Shown one piece after another: positions 47,393 to 56,856 of a stretch of DNA of 64,000 bases (the first letter of the stretch is position 1; the number at the start of each line of letters is the position of its first letter). The notes beneath the pieces were generated by a model. That model was not told the origin of the DNA and did not search any database. It saw nothing but the letters and a program-made list of their open reading frames with translations. Where the stretch lies: NCBI RefSeq assembly GCF_029784155.1, contig NC_073693.1:24092002-24156001 (forward strand), written 5' to 3'. Source of the stretch: Uranotaenia lowii (lineage: Eukaryota > Arthropoda > Insecta > Diptera > Culicidae). The position numbers and the translations under genes were made by a program.

Positions 47393-50124
47393 AACCGGAT
47401 TGAATATCAAAAACTAGGGAATTATGAATGAATGCACACTGACACAACAATCATTCTGGTTCCTCATTGGTTGAAATTTTGACTTTTTAAACTCGGTCCT
47501 GCTTTGAGAGGAAAACACCATAAACGTCTCTCCCGATAGACAGAAAAAAAAGAAGATTCTTGATCGCAAGAAGAACCAGGTTGCCATCCCCCTGTCAAAA
47601 ACCGATCGCAGCTCATCCGAGCTACTATTTCTAGCCTGAAATAGTAAATGGAGTCAGGACTACGAGATAAAATTTTACAAGTCAAGCCGTGACTCGCAGA
47701 ATAAACTGGCCTTTGTGATATGAAAAAAAAATCTAATTCACCAAATTAATTTAATTATATTTAAAAAACATTGACAATTAAACAAAGCTAGACAAGGTTT
47801 TTAAAATCCTAACCAAAGAAGTGGAAAGTCCTTAGATTGTTTCAATGTTGCAATATTTGAAGCACTCCTAGCCAAAGTGCAAGTTATTTTCCCCCGACTG
47901 ACCATAAACTATTGCGACGCACGGTGACGATTGGAAATTTAATTAATACCAAAACCAGTCCCAGTAGCATCGAACTTGCAAGCATGATGATAGTACCATC
48001 ACGTGAGTCGTCGTTGCTCGGTCATCTCGCCAAAAAACCAGATCACTAGGGAACTGGTGCCATCTTGATTAGAGACACCAGACGGACCCTAAGCAACTTC
48101 ATGGACTGTCTCGACGTCCATCCGGCTGTTGTCATCGTTTTTAGGTTCCTCTGGAGCTAGTTGAAATTGGAAATCCTCCGAGGGGTTTTTTTTGCGGAAA
48201 ATGCTAAGTTGAACTACCGGTGTGTCAGCTAGAGATAGTCTCATACATCACAACACACGCACCTCGACTAAACTAATGAAAGTAAAATCGCTCGTTCCAG
48301 TTTTTCTTCCCCGGTATTTTCACTTGATGTTTGCTACTTACCTACTGTAGTAGATACCCACTTCTAGTCTCTAACGCCGCCATAAGCTTATCTCCAGTGA
48401 CGGAATCGCACGCACGCGACGAGACGAAACGCGCGTCGTCCTATTGAAATTGAAAGCTGTTTCTAATAGTACAGCTGTTACTTGTTTGACGAGATAGCTG
48501 CCGTTTGCTGGAAATGGCGGTGAAAAGTGAAATCAAAATCCTGTTTAGTTTTTTTCTGTTGTTGCTTGCAATTTTCCAACATAAACATAACTTACCTGAC
48601 TACTTCTTCAGGTAGCCAACAAGTGACGTCACCTGCAGCTTCGATGCATCGAAGCTTAGAGGAGAAAAAAAAGCACAACTGCACTTAATCGAAAACTGCA
48701 TCACACGCATCTGCCTGCTGGCTGCTCGTTGGACGGGAAAATTATGCACTATTGTGGTTTATAGGAAAACAACTTCCCTTCCCCCAGAGTTAGTTTTCGC
48801 CTTTCATCTCAACATTCGACTTCTCCCTTGCATTTCCATTGACGATGATAGAGATACATCGATCGGATGGATGGTTGAGCGCGAAGAGTTTTCCTTTTCT
48901 ATGTTTGCTGCATAGCATAGGTAAGTATATTTTTTCTCTGTGCCGCCACCACGATTATGTTGTGTTGTGCAAAACGGAGAAAAATTTCTCCCGCCAAACT
49001 GCATCAAATAAGCTTTCCACACGCGACTTAGACTCTGACTGCCAAGCTGCTGCAAAACCGGTGCAGCGGAGAAAATGGGAAAATACCAACAAAAAGAGTG
49101 AAACCGCTGACTGACTTAGATAAGGGTAAAAATGCGCTTTTAATTATCTAATTAGCCGTTAATGGTTCGGTTCCCGCCTCAGCCCTTCTGCCTTCAACAG
49201 CGTTGTCTTTGACAAAGTTTGATCTTTTTTTTTCTACCCGGCAAAGACGGCCCTTTTTCGTGTTCAAGGTCTTCGTTTCGAATAGGAGGGAAATCCGTAT
49301 TGCGCCACCTCTGATGTGGGAAGGAAATTTGAATTGCAGCTAATTTCGATTTCATTTTCTCTCTCATCCTGGTAAATGCATTCCGTTTCGGAAAAAATTT
49401 ATTTCGACACATTTGAATTGGTTTTAAAATTTTGTTGGAATATTTGACAACCGAAAAATTAGTGGAATAATACGTATAATTTAGCTCGCATATATGAAAA
49501 GAAAAATGGATACATCGGTTAACATACACGTGAATTCAACCATAGATTTGGTTGTCTGTTCCATACTTGTAAACTCAGAGGAATTAGTCAGAGAGTGAGG
49601 TTTGAAACGACAAAAAAAAATCAAAGATGTTAAGTATCACACGGATGACGATTTCAACCTTAACTTGAAGCTGATTCAACCAGACATTTATTTATTCAGA
49701 AATTTTTCATATCATTGCAAAACTTCGTGCAAAGAAACGATGTATATATCGCAAAAAGCAAACGTTACGAATTCTATTTCATGTGTGATGAAGAGATTTC
49801 CGTTAAAAAGGAAAAACCCAAATAACCTTAAGTTCCATAGAATGGTTTCTAAAAGCTTATTCAACCCTGATTTGAAGCTAATAGCATTCTACTAAGCTTA
49901 AAATTTAAGATCTTAACGATAGTTCCACAATCAAAGCTGAGTAGAAGACTTTGTATGAGACTTCGAATTAAAAAGATATTTTGTAAAAAAGATATTAAAA
50001 GTTCCATTTTCTCTAGCTACTCCTTTTTTATTTGTATGAAACTTTTTTCACTTTTTACGAATTTATACTTACTTGAAAATTTTCTATGTTAGAAGATTTA
50101 AACCGGGGCCCTTAAGATGAGAGC
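47393..50124. other. spacer; no supported gene
   Basis: Mostly balanced composition, especially 47.9-49.1 kb. ORFs up to 111 residues have no recognisable domain and overlap in opposite frames. A segment at 48276-48335 resembles 52097-52200 (GAAAGTAAAAT.GCT.GTTC.AGTTTTT). Confidence 0.5.
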
Positions 50125-50956
50125 TGCACACTAGACTGAGTCGATTTGGAGTCATTTTTGAATTTCTCAACTCCTGGGGTCTAAAAAGCTTCGTTTTGGT
50201 CCAAAACTCATCCATGATTTTTTGCAGAATTTTTAAGTAACGTTTTCATGAGTAAATTTGAACTTTTAGGTTTGTATGGGAAAATTGAATATTTTGTACT
50301 GAAAAATCAACATCATTTTTGTTTCTTCTGTGGAACCGATCTCGCTAATGGTTTTTGTGTCAATTTATAAATTTCTTACAGGAAATTTTCCGCTAAACAA
50401 CTTTGTCCAATATCATAACTTCGTGTCTTTTTAGACCAAAAAGTTCTTAGCTCTTTATCAGGTGTATGTCTTTTTGGATTGATAAACCATGAATTCAATT
50501 GACACCATTGCTTGTGCCCCACGAAGTATGGCATGAAAAGTGCTCTTGCAATACTTTGCTAGGCACCCAGCAGTGGTGTCAATTGAATTTCTTGTTTATC
50601 AGTCCAAAAAGACATACACCTGTTGAACAGCTAATAACTTTTTTGTCTAAAAAGATACGAAGTTATGATATTCGTCAAAGTTGTTTAGCATAAAATTTCC
50701 TGTAAGAAATTTATAAATTGGTACAAAAATCATTAGCAGGCTCGGTTCCACAGAAGAAACAAAAATGATGTTGATTTTCCAGTACAAAATATTCAATTTT
50801 CCCATACAAACCTAAAAGTTCAAATTTACTCATGTAAACGTTACTTAAAAATTCTGCAAAAAATCATGGATGAGTTTTGGACCAGAACAAAGCTTTTAAG
50901 ACCCCAGGGTTTGAGAAATTCAAAAATGACTCCAAATCGACTCAGTCTACTGCACA
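50125..50956. mobile_element. long foldback element, two ~380-bp inverted arms
   Basis: Arms at about 50125-50507 and 50574-50956 are inverted copies at roughly 90 per cent identity by eye. Matching landmarks are GACTGAGTCGATTTGGAGTC, TGCAGAATTTTTAAGTAACG, AACATCATTTTTGTTTCTTC and AAAGACATACACCTG in the appropriate orientations. The unique loop is only 66 bp. No transposase, so it is a non-autonomous foldback element, or an inverted duplication of a repeat. Confidence 0.93.
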
Positions 50957-51587
50957 CGTTACATTTGAACCATCAGCGGTACATACTTTGCTTGTTTTCA
51001 AAACATTATTTTGAACTGTATCTAGGATTAATATGTTCATTGTTTTTTTTTTTTTTTTTTGAAAAGCTGTGAATAAAATATGTTAGTAATATACCTTCAT
51101 CAATCTTCAAAATCAATGTTAATAATATTTACATTTTAGGTTTATTTGAGCTTCTAGTTTCAACGGAAACATTAACCACATACCACATAAAAGCGTTATT
51201 TATTTGCTCGCAGCTTTGATATTCTTATTTTATAGGGTGAAAAACCTGTTGAAGGTACACAAACTGAATTTCAAATAAGCAAAGAAATGCGAAAATATTT
51301 TTAAATGCATCTTCATATTCTTATTGCACCATTTCGTTCTCAAAGATTTTGCCCTAATTGCCAGCTACAGTAATAAAATGAAATATTGTCCCTTTTTTGA
51401 AGATACATTTGCCATACTCATAACAATTATGAATACCTTTGAAAAAGTTTGGAAATAATGTGAAATATTGCTCTGAATATTTTTGACTCAACTCAATCCA
51501 ACTCACGTAGAAATTCCATAATAGTACCACAACGCATCAGAAAGTTCGTAAAAAGTTCATTAGAAAGCACATCACCCAAGATGCACG

Positions 51588-51770
51588 CCTCGGTGGTCGA
51601 ATGGTTAGCGTGGTAAGACGATAATTGCTGGTCTACTGATGGCATGGGTTCGATTCCTATCTCGGCACTGGGTGTTAAATGTTAATCATAAGTTGTCCAC
51701 GTCATTTATTCAATCTGTAAAGCCGTAATCAGCTAAGACGGTGTATGCTTTAAAAAAAAGGTGCCTGTAA
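51588..51770 (+). mobile_element. tRNA-derived SINE
   Basis: The head (51588-51672) reads GCCTCGGTGGTCGAATGG, TTAGCG (A-box region), and GGGTTCGATTCC (a perfect B box GGTTCGANTCC) at the correct spacing. A tRNA-unrelated body follows with GTAAAGCCGTAATCAGC and GACGGTGTATGC, then a short A-run. Structure and length (about 180 bp) fit an insect tRNA SINE; it is not a functional tRNA because the 3' side does not pair with the 5' end. Confidence 0.8.
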
Positions 51771-52232
51771 TTCTAAGTTCCAAAATGATGCAGTTCATTA
51801 AAAAGCACATTGGAAGTCCATGTGCTTCCTAGTTAAAGGCACATAAAACGTACAAGTGCTCCTGAACCACTTGTTTGGGACTTCAAATTTCGTATAGAAT
51901 TCGGAATTAGATCCAAGCGGGACAATGTTTTCATTTCTCTCAAGTACCTTTGACTCAGCCGAATGTGAACTTTGGATTCTACTTTTTAAGTTATTTTATG
52001 CCTTTTGGTTACTTGGGAATGCATCGAAGGATTTAATAAAAATGTAGGGTCCAGATAGGCTTAGTTCAGAATAATGACAAAAGCAGGAGGCATTGATTAA
52101 AGTAAAACTGCTTGTTCTAGTTTTTTTCCTCCCCTTCCTTTTCTTCTTTAAAGTTTTTCCGTTACGGTATTCCACTCATTAAATGTTGCCTCAATTAATT
52201 CTTTATTTACCTATATATTCTGCCATGATGCT
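51771..52232. other. spacer
   Basis: No gene. GTTCATTAAAAAGCACAT near 51793 repeats GTTCATTAGAAAGCACAT near 51557, on either side of the SINE. Confidence 0.4.
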
Positions 52233-54729
52233 TGTTTTTTTTTATTTATTTATTGATTGGTCTTTGGTTAAATTACCATGCAGACTTATATCTTAAAATC
52301 TAAGGGAATCTGCTTAAAACTAATTTAAAACTACGCTTACTCATGTTAAAATCGAACAGATGGTACACTAAATTGAAACGTTCACAACATTTATCTATCG
52401 GATGGTTTCTTCCATAAGTAGTACGGTGGTAAGGTATCCAGAGAAACTGGCGTTGTCGGAGTGTCCTAGTGGATGCATACATATTGAACCGTTGGAGAAT
52501 GTATGCTGAGTCAATGCGGTAAGTTAACACATCACATATGAAGGTTTGCTGCAGTTCGGTTCGGCGTTTTTCGAGTGTGGCTAGGTTTATTAAGGCACAT
52601 CTTTGTTCATATGGTGGAAGCCGAAGCGGTTCATTCCAAGGAAGGCGACGTAGAGCGTACCTAACAAAACTACGCTGAACACGTTCGAGGCGGTAGCATT
52701 GTGCGCTCTGATAGGGAGCCCACACCTGTGCAGCATACTCCAAGATGCTACGTACCGAAGAGCAATAGACGGCTTTCAAAGCGTAAATGTCATCAAAATC
52801 ACGAGTGTTTCGACGCAGAAATCCGAGAATTGCAAATCCTTTAGCTGCAGTAAGAGCGATGTGCTCGGCAAATGTAAGCCTGTTATCAAGTTTTACACCT
52901 AAGTCCAGAATAGACGACACATTCTCCAGGCTTTCTCCGCAAAGTTGGTATTCAAAATTGATAACACGACGTGCACGGGAAAAATTGACAACCTTACATT
53001 TTTTTGCGTTAGCCAGCATTCCGTTAAGATGACACCAGTTATCAAGTCTAGCAATATCGGCTTGCAAGGCAAGGCAATCAACTTCACTGACGACCTTTCT
53101 GAAAAGCTTCAGATCGTCGGCGTACAGGAGCGTATCAGATTGAAGCGTGGCACACAAGTCATTCACGAAAATGATGAAAAGCAGCGGTCCCAGGTGACTT
53201 CCCTGAGGAACTCCTGACGGGGTGGCAAATGTCTTCGAGCATGTATTTTTTAGCTTCGTGTAAGCGTGGCGATTTGATAGGTACGACGAAATCCACTCGA
53301 GCAACCAGATTGGAAAGCCAAGTTGATCCATCTTTGCTATTAGTATCTTGTGCGGAACGCGGTCGAACGCCTTCGCGAGATCGATGTAAATAGAATCAAC
53401 TTGACAACCTTACTCCAGATTGTTACTCAACGAGCTCACGTAACACATTAAATTGGTGACAGTTGACCTTTTTTTAACGAAACCGTGCTGAGAATCGGAG
53501 ATCAATGGTTTGGCAGCAGCGTACAGTCGTCCATGTATTAGAACTTCAAAAATTTTGGAGATCGAACACAGAAGCGAAATTGGCCGGTAGTTTTCGACGC
53601 AGTGTGCATTTCCCGATTTGTAGATAGGAGTGATCGCCGCAATTCGCCACACGCTTGGAAACACCCTTTCTCTCAGTGAACGATTGAATAGACAGCAAAT
53701 GGGGGCAGCTAGTGATGCAGCGCAATGTTTCAAAACCGTCGGAGGAATGTTGTCTGGACCAGGACCTTTAGTTGGATCGGCTGCGGACAATTGCTCGTAT
53801 ACTTCCTGCTCCGTGAGGCAAGGCAAAGGTAAATTCACGTCATGGGATTGTATGGAGGCTAGGTAGTTGTTGTTTGCTACAATGTCGGAGGAACTGAAGA
53901 CACTTTGGAAAAAATCGGCAAACATGTTCGTGGATTCAGTTATGTTACGTGAAGTAACGCCGTTGAAACTGACATCTACAGGGATAGTTGCGTTTCGTTT
54001 TTTGTTTTTAAAGTGTCTCCAAAACGATGCTGGGTCATTTTTAAGGTTTTCTTGGAGGCGCAAGATATGTTGGCGGTAAAGCTGCTCATTAAGCGCTTTG
54101 AAGTCTCGTTCTAAGTTTCTCAAACGATGTCTCTGGTTTTCGGTACGATTCTTGATGAAATTCTTGCGGGCCTTTCGTAGCTGATTTCGCAGCCGTCGAA
54201 GCTCAGAGTTCCACCACTCATGTCTGAATGACTGGTGTCTTTGTGGGCGCTTCAGGGGGACGATTCGTTTCAAAACGGAGTAAAGATTTGTATAGAACGC
54301 ATCAACTGCAGTATTGACGTTGTCAGCATCACCGAGGAATTCCCAGCTCGTTGAATCTAAAGCAGCTGCGACCAGCTCAAAATTGCATTTATTGAAATCG
54401 AAATCAAGATCTCCTATGCATTCGTCTGGCGCGGGATCCAGGTAGGTTTCTATACATAAGTTGAGAGGCTTGTGATGACGGTCAGTAGGAATGATCGCGA
54501 TGGGAGATTCGAACATCACCAGATTGTCAGGGTTATTTGAGAAGACAAGATCCAAAAGGCGCATATTATCGTTAGCGATGTTGCATTGTTGATATAAACC
54601 GGCGGAAAGAAGCATTTCAGTCATTAAAATCTCAGCTTCAGAAGAGGCGTTTATCGGCAAATAACTATTTATGTCTTGGTCAAAGGACCATTGTAAGTGT
54701 GGGAAGTTGTAATCTCCAACAGCAGCACT
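52233..54729 (-). pseudogene. 5'-truncated non-LTR retrotransposon (APE tail + reverse transcriptase), one in-frame stop
   Basis: The minus strand encodes the end of an apurinic-type endonuclease domain, with VGDYNFPHLQW at its very start (54706-54717 encodes GDYN). A basic linker follows (SELRRLRNQLRKARKN), then an RT domain: KGPGPDNIPP, ENYRPISLLCSISKIFE, DSQHGFVKKRST, YIDLAKAFDRVPHK, SGVPQGSHLGPLLF, LLYADDLKLF (YADD at about 53113-53124) and ILEYAAQVW. A single TAA at 53410-53412 interrupts one otherwise continuous frame between HGF and motif A. The ORF ends at 52300, followed by a 3' UTR and an A-rich tail with AATAAA near 52233-52255. First ORF and most of the endonuclease are missing. 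Jockey/CR1 group; exact clade not resolved. It abuts the copia-type 3' LTR. Confidence 0.95.
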
Positions 54730-55890
54730 TGGGCAGTGGAAAGTAGAGACGAACTTGTACAGTGATTGAACAAGGAATACTTTATTACATCTAACTTAGC
54801 TACCTTAATATTAAACCATTTCCATGATTACATATAATATTTGTTTATTTATGATAAACACCACCTTGGGTGCACACTTAATCTTTTCTCCTGTGGTCGG
54901 GACGATTTCGCCCTGTATTTTCAACAGCTGAAATTACAGGACAAATCTCGGGACAGAAAACAGCTCAGGAAAACATCTGTCAAATTAACCTGTAGCATCG
55001 AAATGTTTTTCTCCTGTCAATTGCAGGGAGTTTCGTAACTCTCCTGCGAACTCATGACATGCTTCTTTTGAGATTTGCAGGAGATCTGAAGGGGTTTGTT
55101 TTTTCTCTAAATACAAATAAATTCTCAATACTTTCTTTTTGAATGAAAATATTGATTTTTCTTCAAACATAAACCAATTTATTTCGTATTTTTGTTAGGC
55201 ACATCTTTGACACACAACGGTATGATATTTTAAGAACACTGCACAAGTTTTTTCCTGGGCCAGGCGGCTGTTTGCGAGCATTGTTGATCCGTTGAAGATG
55301 CCGCTGTGGGATGATCGGCCTTTGCACGAACTCAAGAGCGCGGTTGAGACTACTTACGCTGTGTTTACCATACGGATCTGGATCACTGGCAACCAAACGT
55401 ACCGGAAACATCTTGCCGCCCTGGAAAGCTCTTGCCTAGACCAAGGGAAGGAGGGACGATAATCATTTTCCCGTTTTTGTGACACGGTACAAAAGGACAG
55501 AAAAAATCGTTGTTTTCTCTAACGCCTGCAGCGAACGAACGATGACCGTAAAAAAATAACGAGTTGAAACTTTGGGCGGTTTGGAATTTTATGCACAAGT
55601 GAAAAAGTGAAAAAGAGAAAAAAAAAAGTTGTTTGTTCTATACAGGAGAGCAAAAGAAAGAACATTTGACAAAAATAGGGTCTCCCGTGATTCAGGAGAA
55701 CACTAACTCCTGAAATCACGGGGACACTTTAAGTTCCTGCGCTCTCGTACAAAGTTTGTCTCGGATCTCAGGAGGGATGAAGCGTCCCGAGATTCGGGTG
55801 AGTTCTCATTCGAACTTCGTTTGAATTGGGCAGTTCTCCTGTGATACGGAGAACATCTCATCGATTGCTTCGATGAGACGAATCTCAACA
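54730..55890 (-). repeat. 3' LTR, carrying a ~1-kb insert
   Basis: The outer ~115 bp (54730-54845; GGCAGTGGAAA, AACTTGTACAGTGATTGAAC, TTAAACCATTTCCA) and inner ~40 bp (55852-55890; ATCGATTGCTTCGATGAGAC, GAATCTCAACA) align with the 175-bp 5' LTR. The intervening 54846-55850 has no counterpart there, so it is probably an insertion. That insert has repeated CTCCTG motifs (for example TCTCCTGTGATACGGAG, GATTCAGGAG, CTCCTGAAATCACGG), some of them inverted. Confidence 0.8.
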
Positions 55891-55899
55891 CTCTTCTTC
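55891..55899 (-). other. polypurine tract of the copia-type element
   Basis: The minus strand reads GAAGAAGAG immediately before the TGTTGAGA start of the 3' LTR, where plus-strand synthesis of an LTR element is primed. Confidence 0.7.
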
Positions 55900-56029
55900 A
55901 ACATACGCATTCCTGCATTCTGCTAACTATCTCCGGCGGCTCTTTTTGGAGATGGGGCTACTCCTCTTCAACGCACGCACCGGACCTCATTCGTTGCCTC
56001 CATTTGCACGAAACTCTCGCCCTTATTGA

Positions 56030-56625
56030 AGCTTAACGACCTTTTATCTTGCTTCCGGCTCGACGATCTTCTAGTGGATCAAACCCATAAACCTTCCATT
56101 ATTCCTGGATCGATAACCGCCACCTGGCTCCGATCCGAAAACTTCTGGCCTCGATTCCCTTGCTGCGTCTTGAAGCGTTCACGGCGACTCGAGGCATTCC
56201 TGAGGCCTCCCAGCGGTTCCAGCCCGACGACTTCCATTTGACTTTCGAGTCCTGTGACCTTCTATGGCACCGGCTTGACGATTTTCCGTGGTACCCCTCT
56301 CGCAAGTCCTCCAGTGGCTCCTGGTCCGACGAACACCAACTGGTCCCTTACTTGACAACCTTCCATGATACCGGTTCGCCAACCTTCCATCCGACGACCT
56401 ACCGGTGATACTGCTCCAACGACCACGTAGCTGCTCCAGCCCAATGACATTCCATGGAACCGGCTATTTGACCTCCCAGTGGCTCCGGTTTGACGACCTT
56501 GTTTGGTTCTGGTTCGACGCCTTATCAAGGGCATGACGATCCTCCACTGACTCCCGGCTCACCGACCTTCCTATGGATTCCGGTCCGCTCTCAATAGATC
56601 CGATTCAACGACCTTCCAAGGCCCC
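56030..56625 (-). repeat. degenerate ~24-27-bp tandem repeat in the element interior
   Basis: Successive units resemble, on the + strand, CGGTTCGACGACCTTCCATGG plus a few bases: for example CGGCTCGACGATCTTCTAG, CGGCTTGACGATTTTCCGTG, CGGTTTGACGACCTTGTTTGG, CGGCTCACCGACCTTCC, CGATTCAACGACCTTCC. Around twenty diverged units fill most of the interior. Period varies by a few bases. ORFs crossing it are not gag-like. Confidence 0.75.
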
Positions 56626-56663
56626 AGCACAACGGCTCGCAGTCCTTCTCCTTGTTTTTACTA

Positions 56664-56680
56664 GTGCTGGGCCCATAACC
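56664..56680 (-). other. primer-binding site, initiator tRNA-Met half-molecule type
   Basis: The + strand GTGCTGGGCCCATAACC is identical to the anticodon-stem region of the conserved eukaryotic initiator tRNA-Met (CAT anticodon within CCCATAA). The minus (element) strand is therefore complementary to it. Use of an internal tRNAiMet fragment cleaved at the anticodon loop is the established priming mode of Drosophila copia and relatives. It lies one base inside the 5' LTR. Confidence 0.9.
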
Positions 56681-56681
56681 T

Positions 56682-56856
56682 TGGGCACTGGAAAAGTGAG
56701 ACCAACTTGTACTGTGATTGAACTGGGAATATTTTAGTAAAACTAACTTCTCTACCTCATATGTTAAACCCTTTCCAAGGTCTGCTATAATATAAGCTTA
56801 TTAAGGCGCGTGTTGTTATTCACCCATCGATTGCTTCGATGAAACGAGTCTCAACA
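56682..56856 (-). repeat. 5' LTR (175 bp)
   Basis: In element orientation it begins TGTTGAGACTCGTTTCATCG and ends CCAGTGCCCA, with the TG...CA termini of LTRs. It aligns with the two ends of the 3' LTR. Length is typical for copia-like LTRs. Confidence 0.8.

Larger units (their letters stand above)
54730..56856 (-). mobile_element. copia-type LTR element without coding region (TRIM-like)
   Basis: Two direct copies of a terminal repeat bracket about 0.8 kb. In minus orientation the order is: 5' LTR (56856-56682, TGTTGAGA...GTGCCCA), primer-binding site (56680-56664), non-coding interior with a degenerate tandem repeat, polypurine tract (55899-55891), 3' LTR (55890-54730, TGTTGAGA...TGCCCA). 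This is the complete cis-acting set of an LTR retrotransposon. No gag, protease, integrase or RT motif is present in the interior, so it could move only with proteins supplied by a relative. No clear target duplication was found. Confidence 0.85.

Noticed and set aside
51588..51672. Functional tRNA gene
   Set aside because: A and B boxes are present but the acceptor ends do not pair and a SINE body follows.
56026..56534. Overlapping 67-90 codon ORFs in the LTR-element interior as possible gag
   Set aside because: They arise in several frames from the GC-rich tandem repeat; no zinc knuckle or capsid-like motif.
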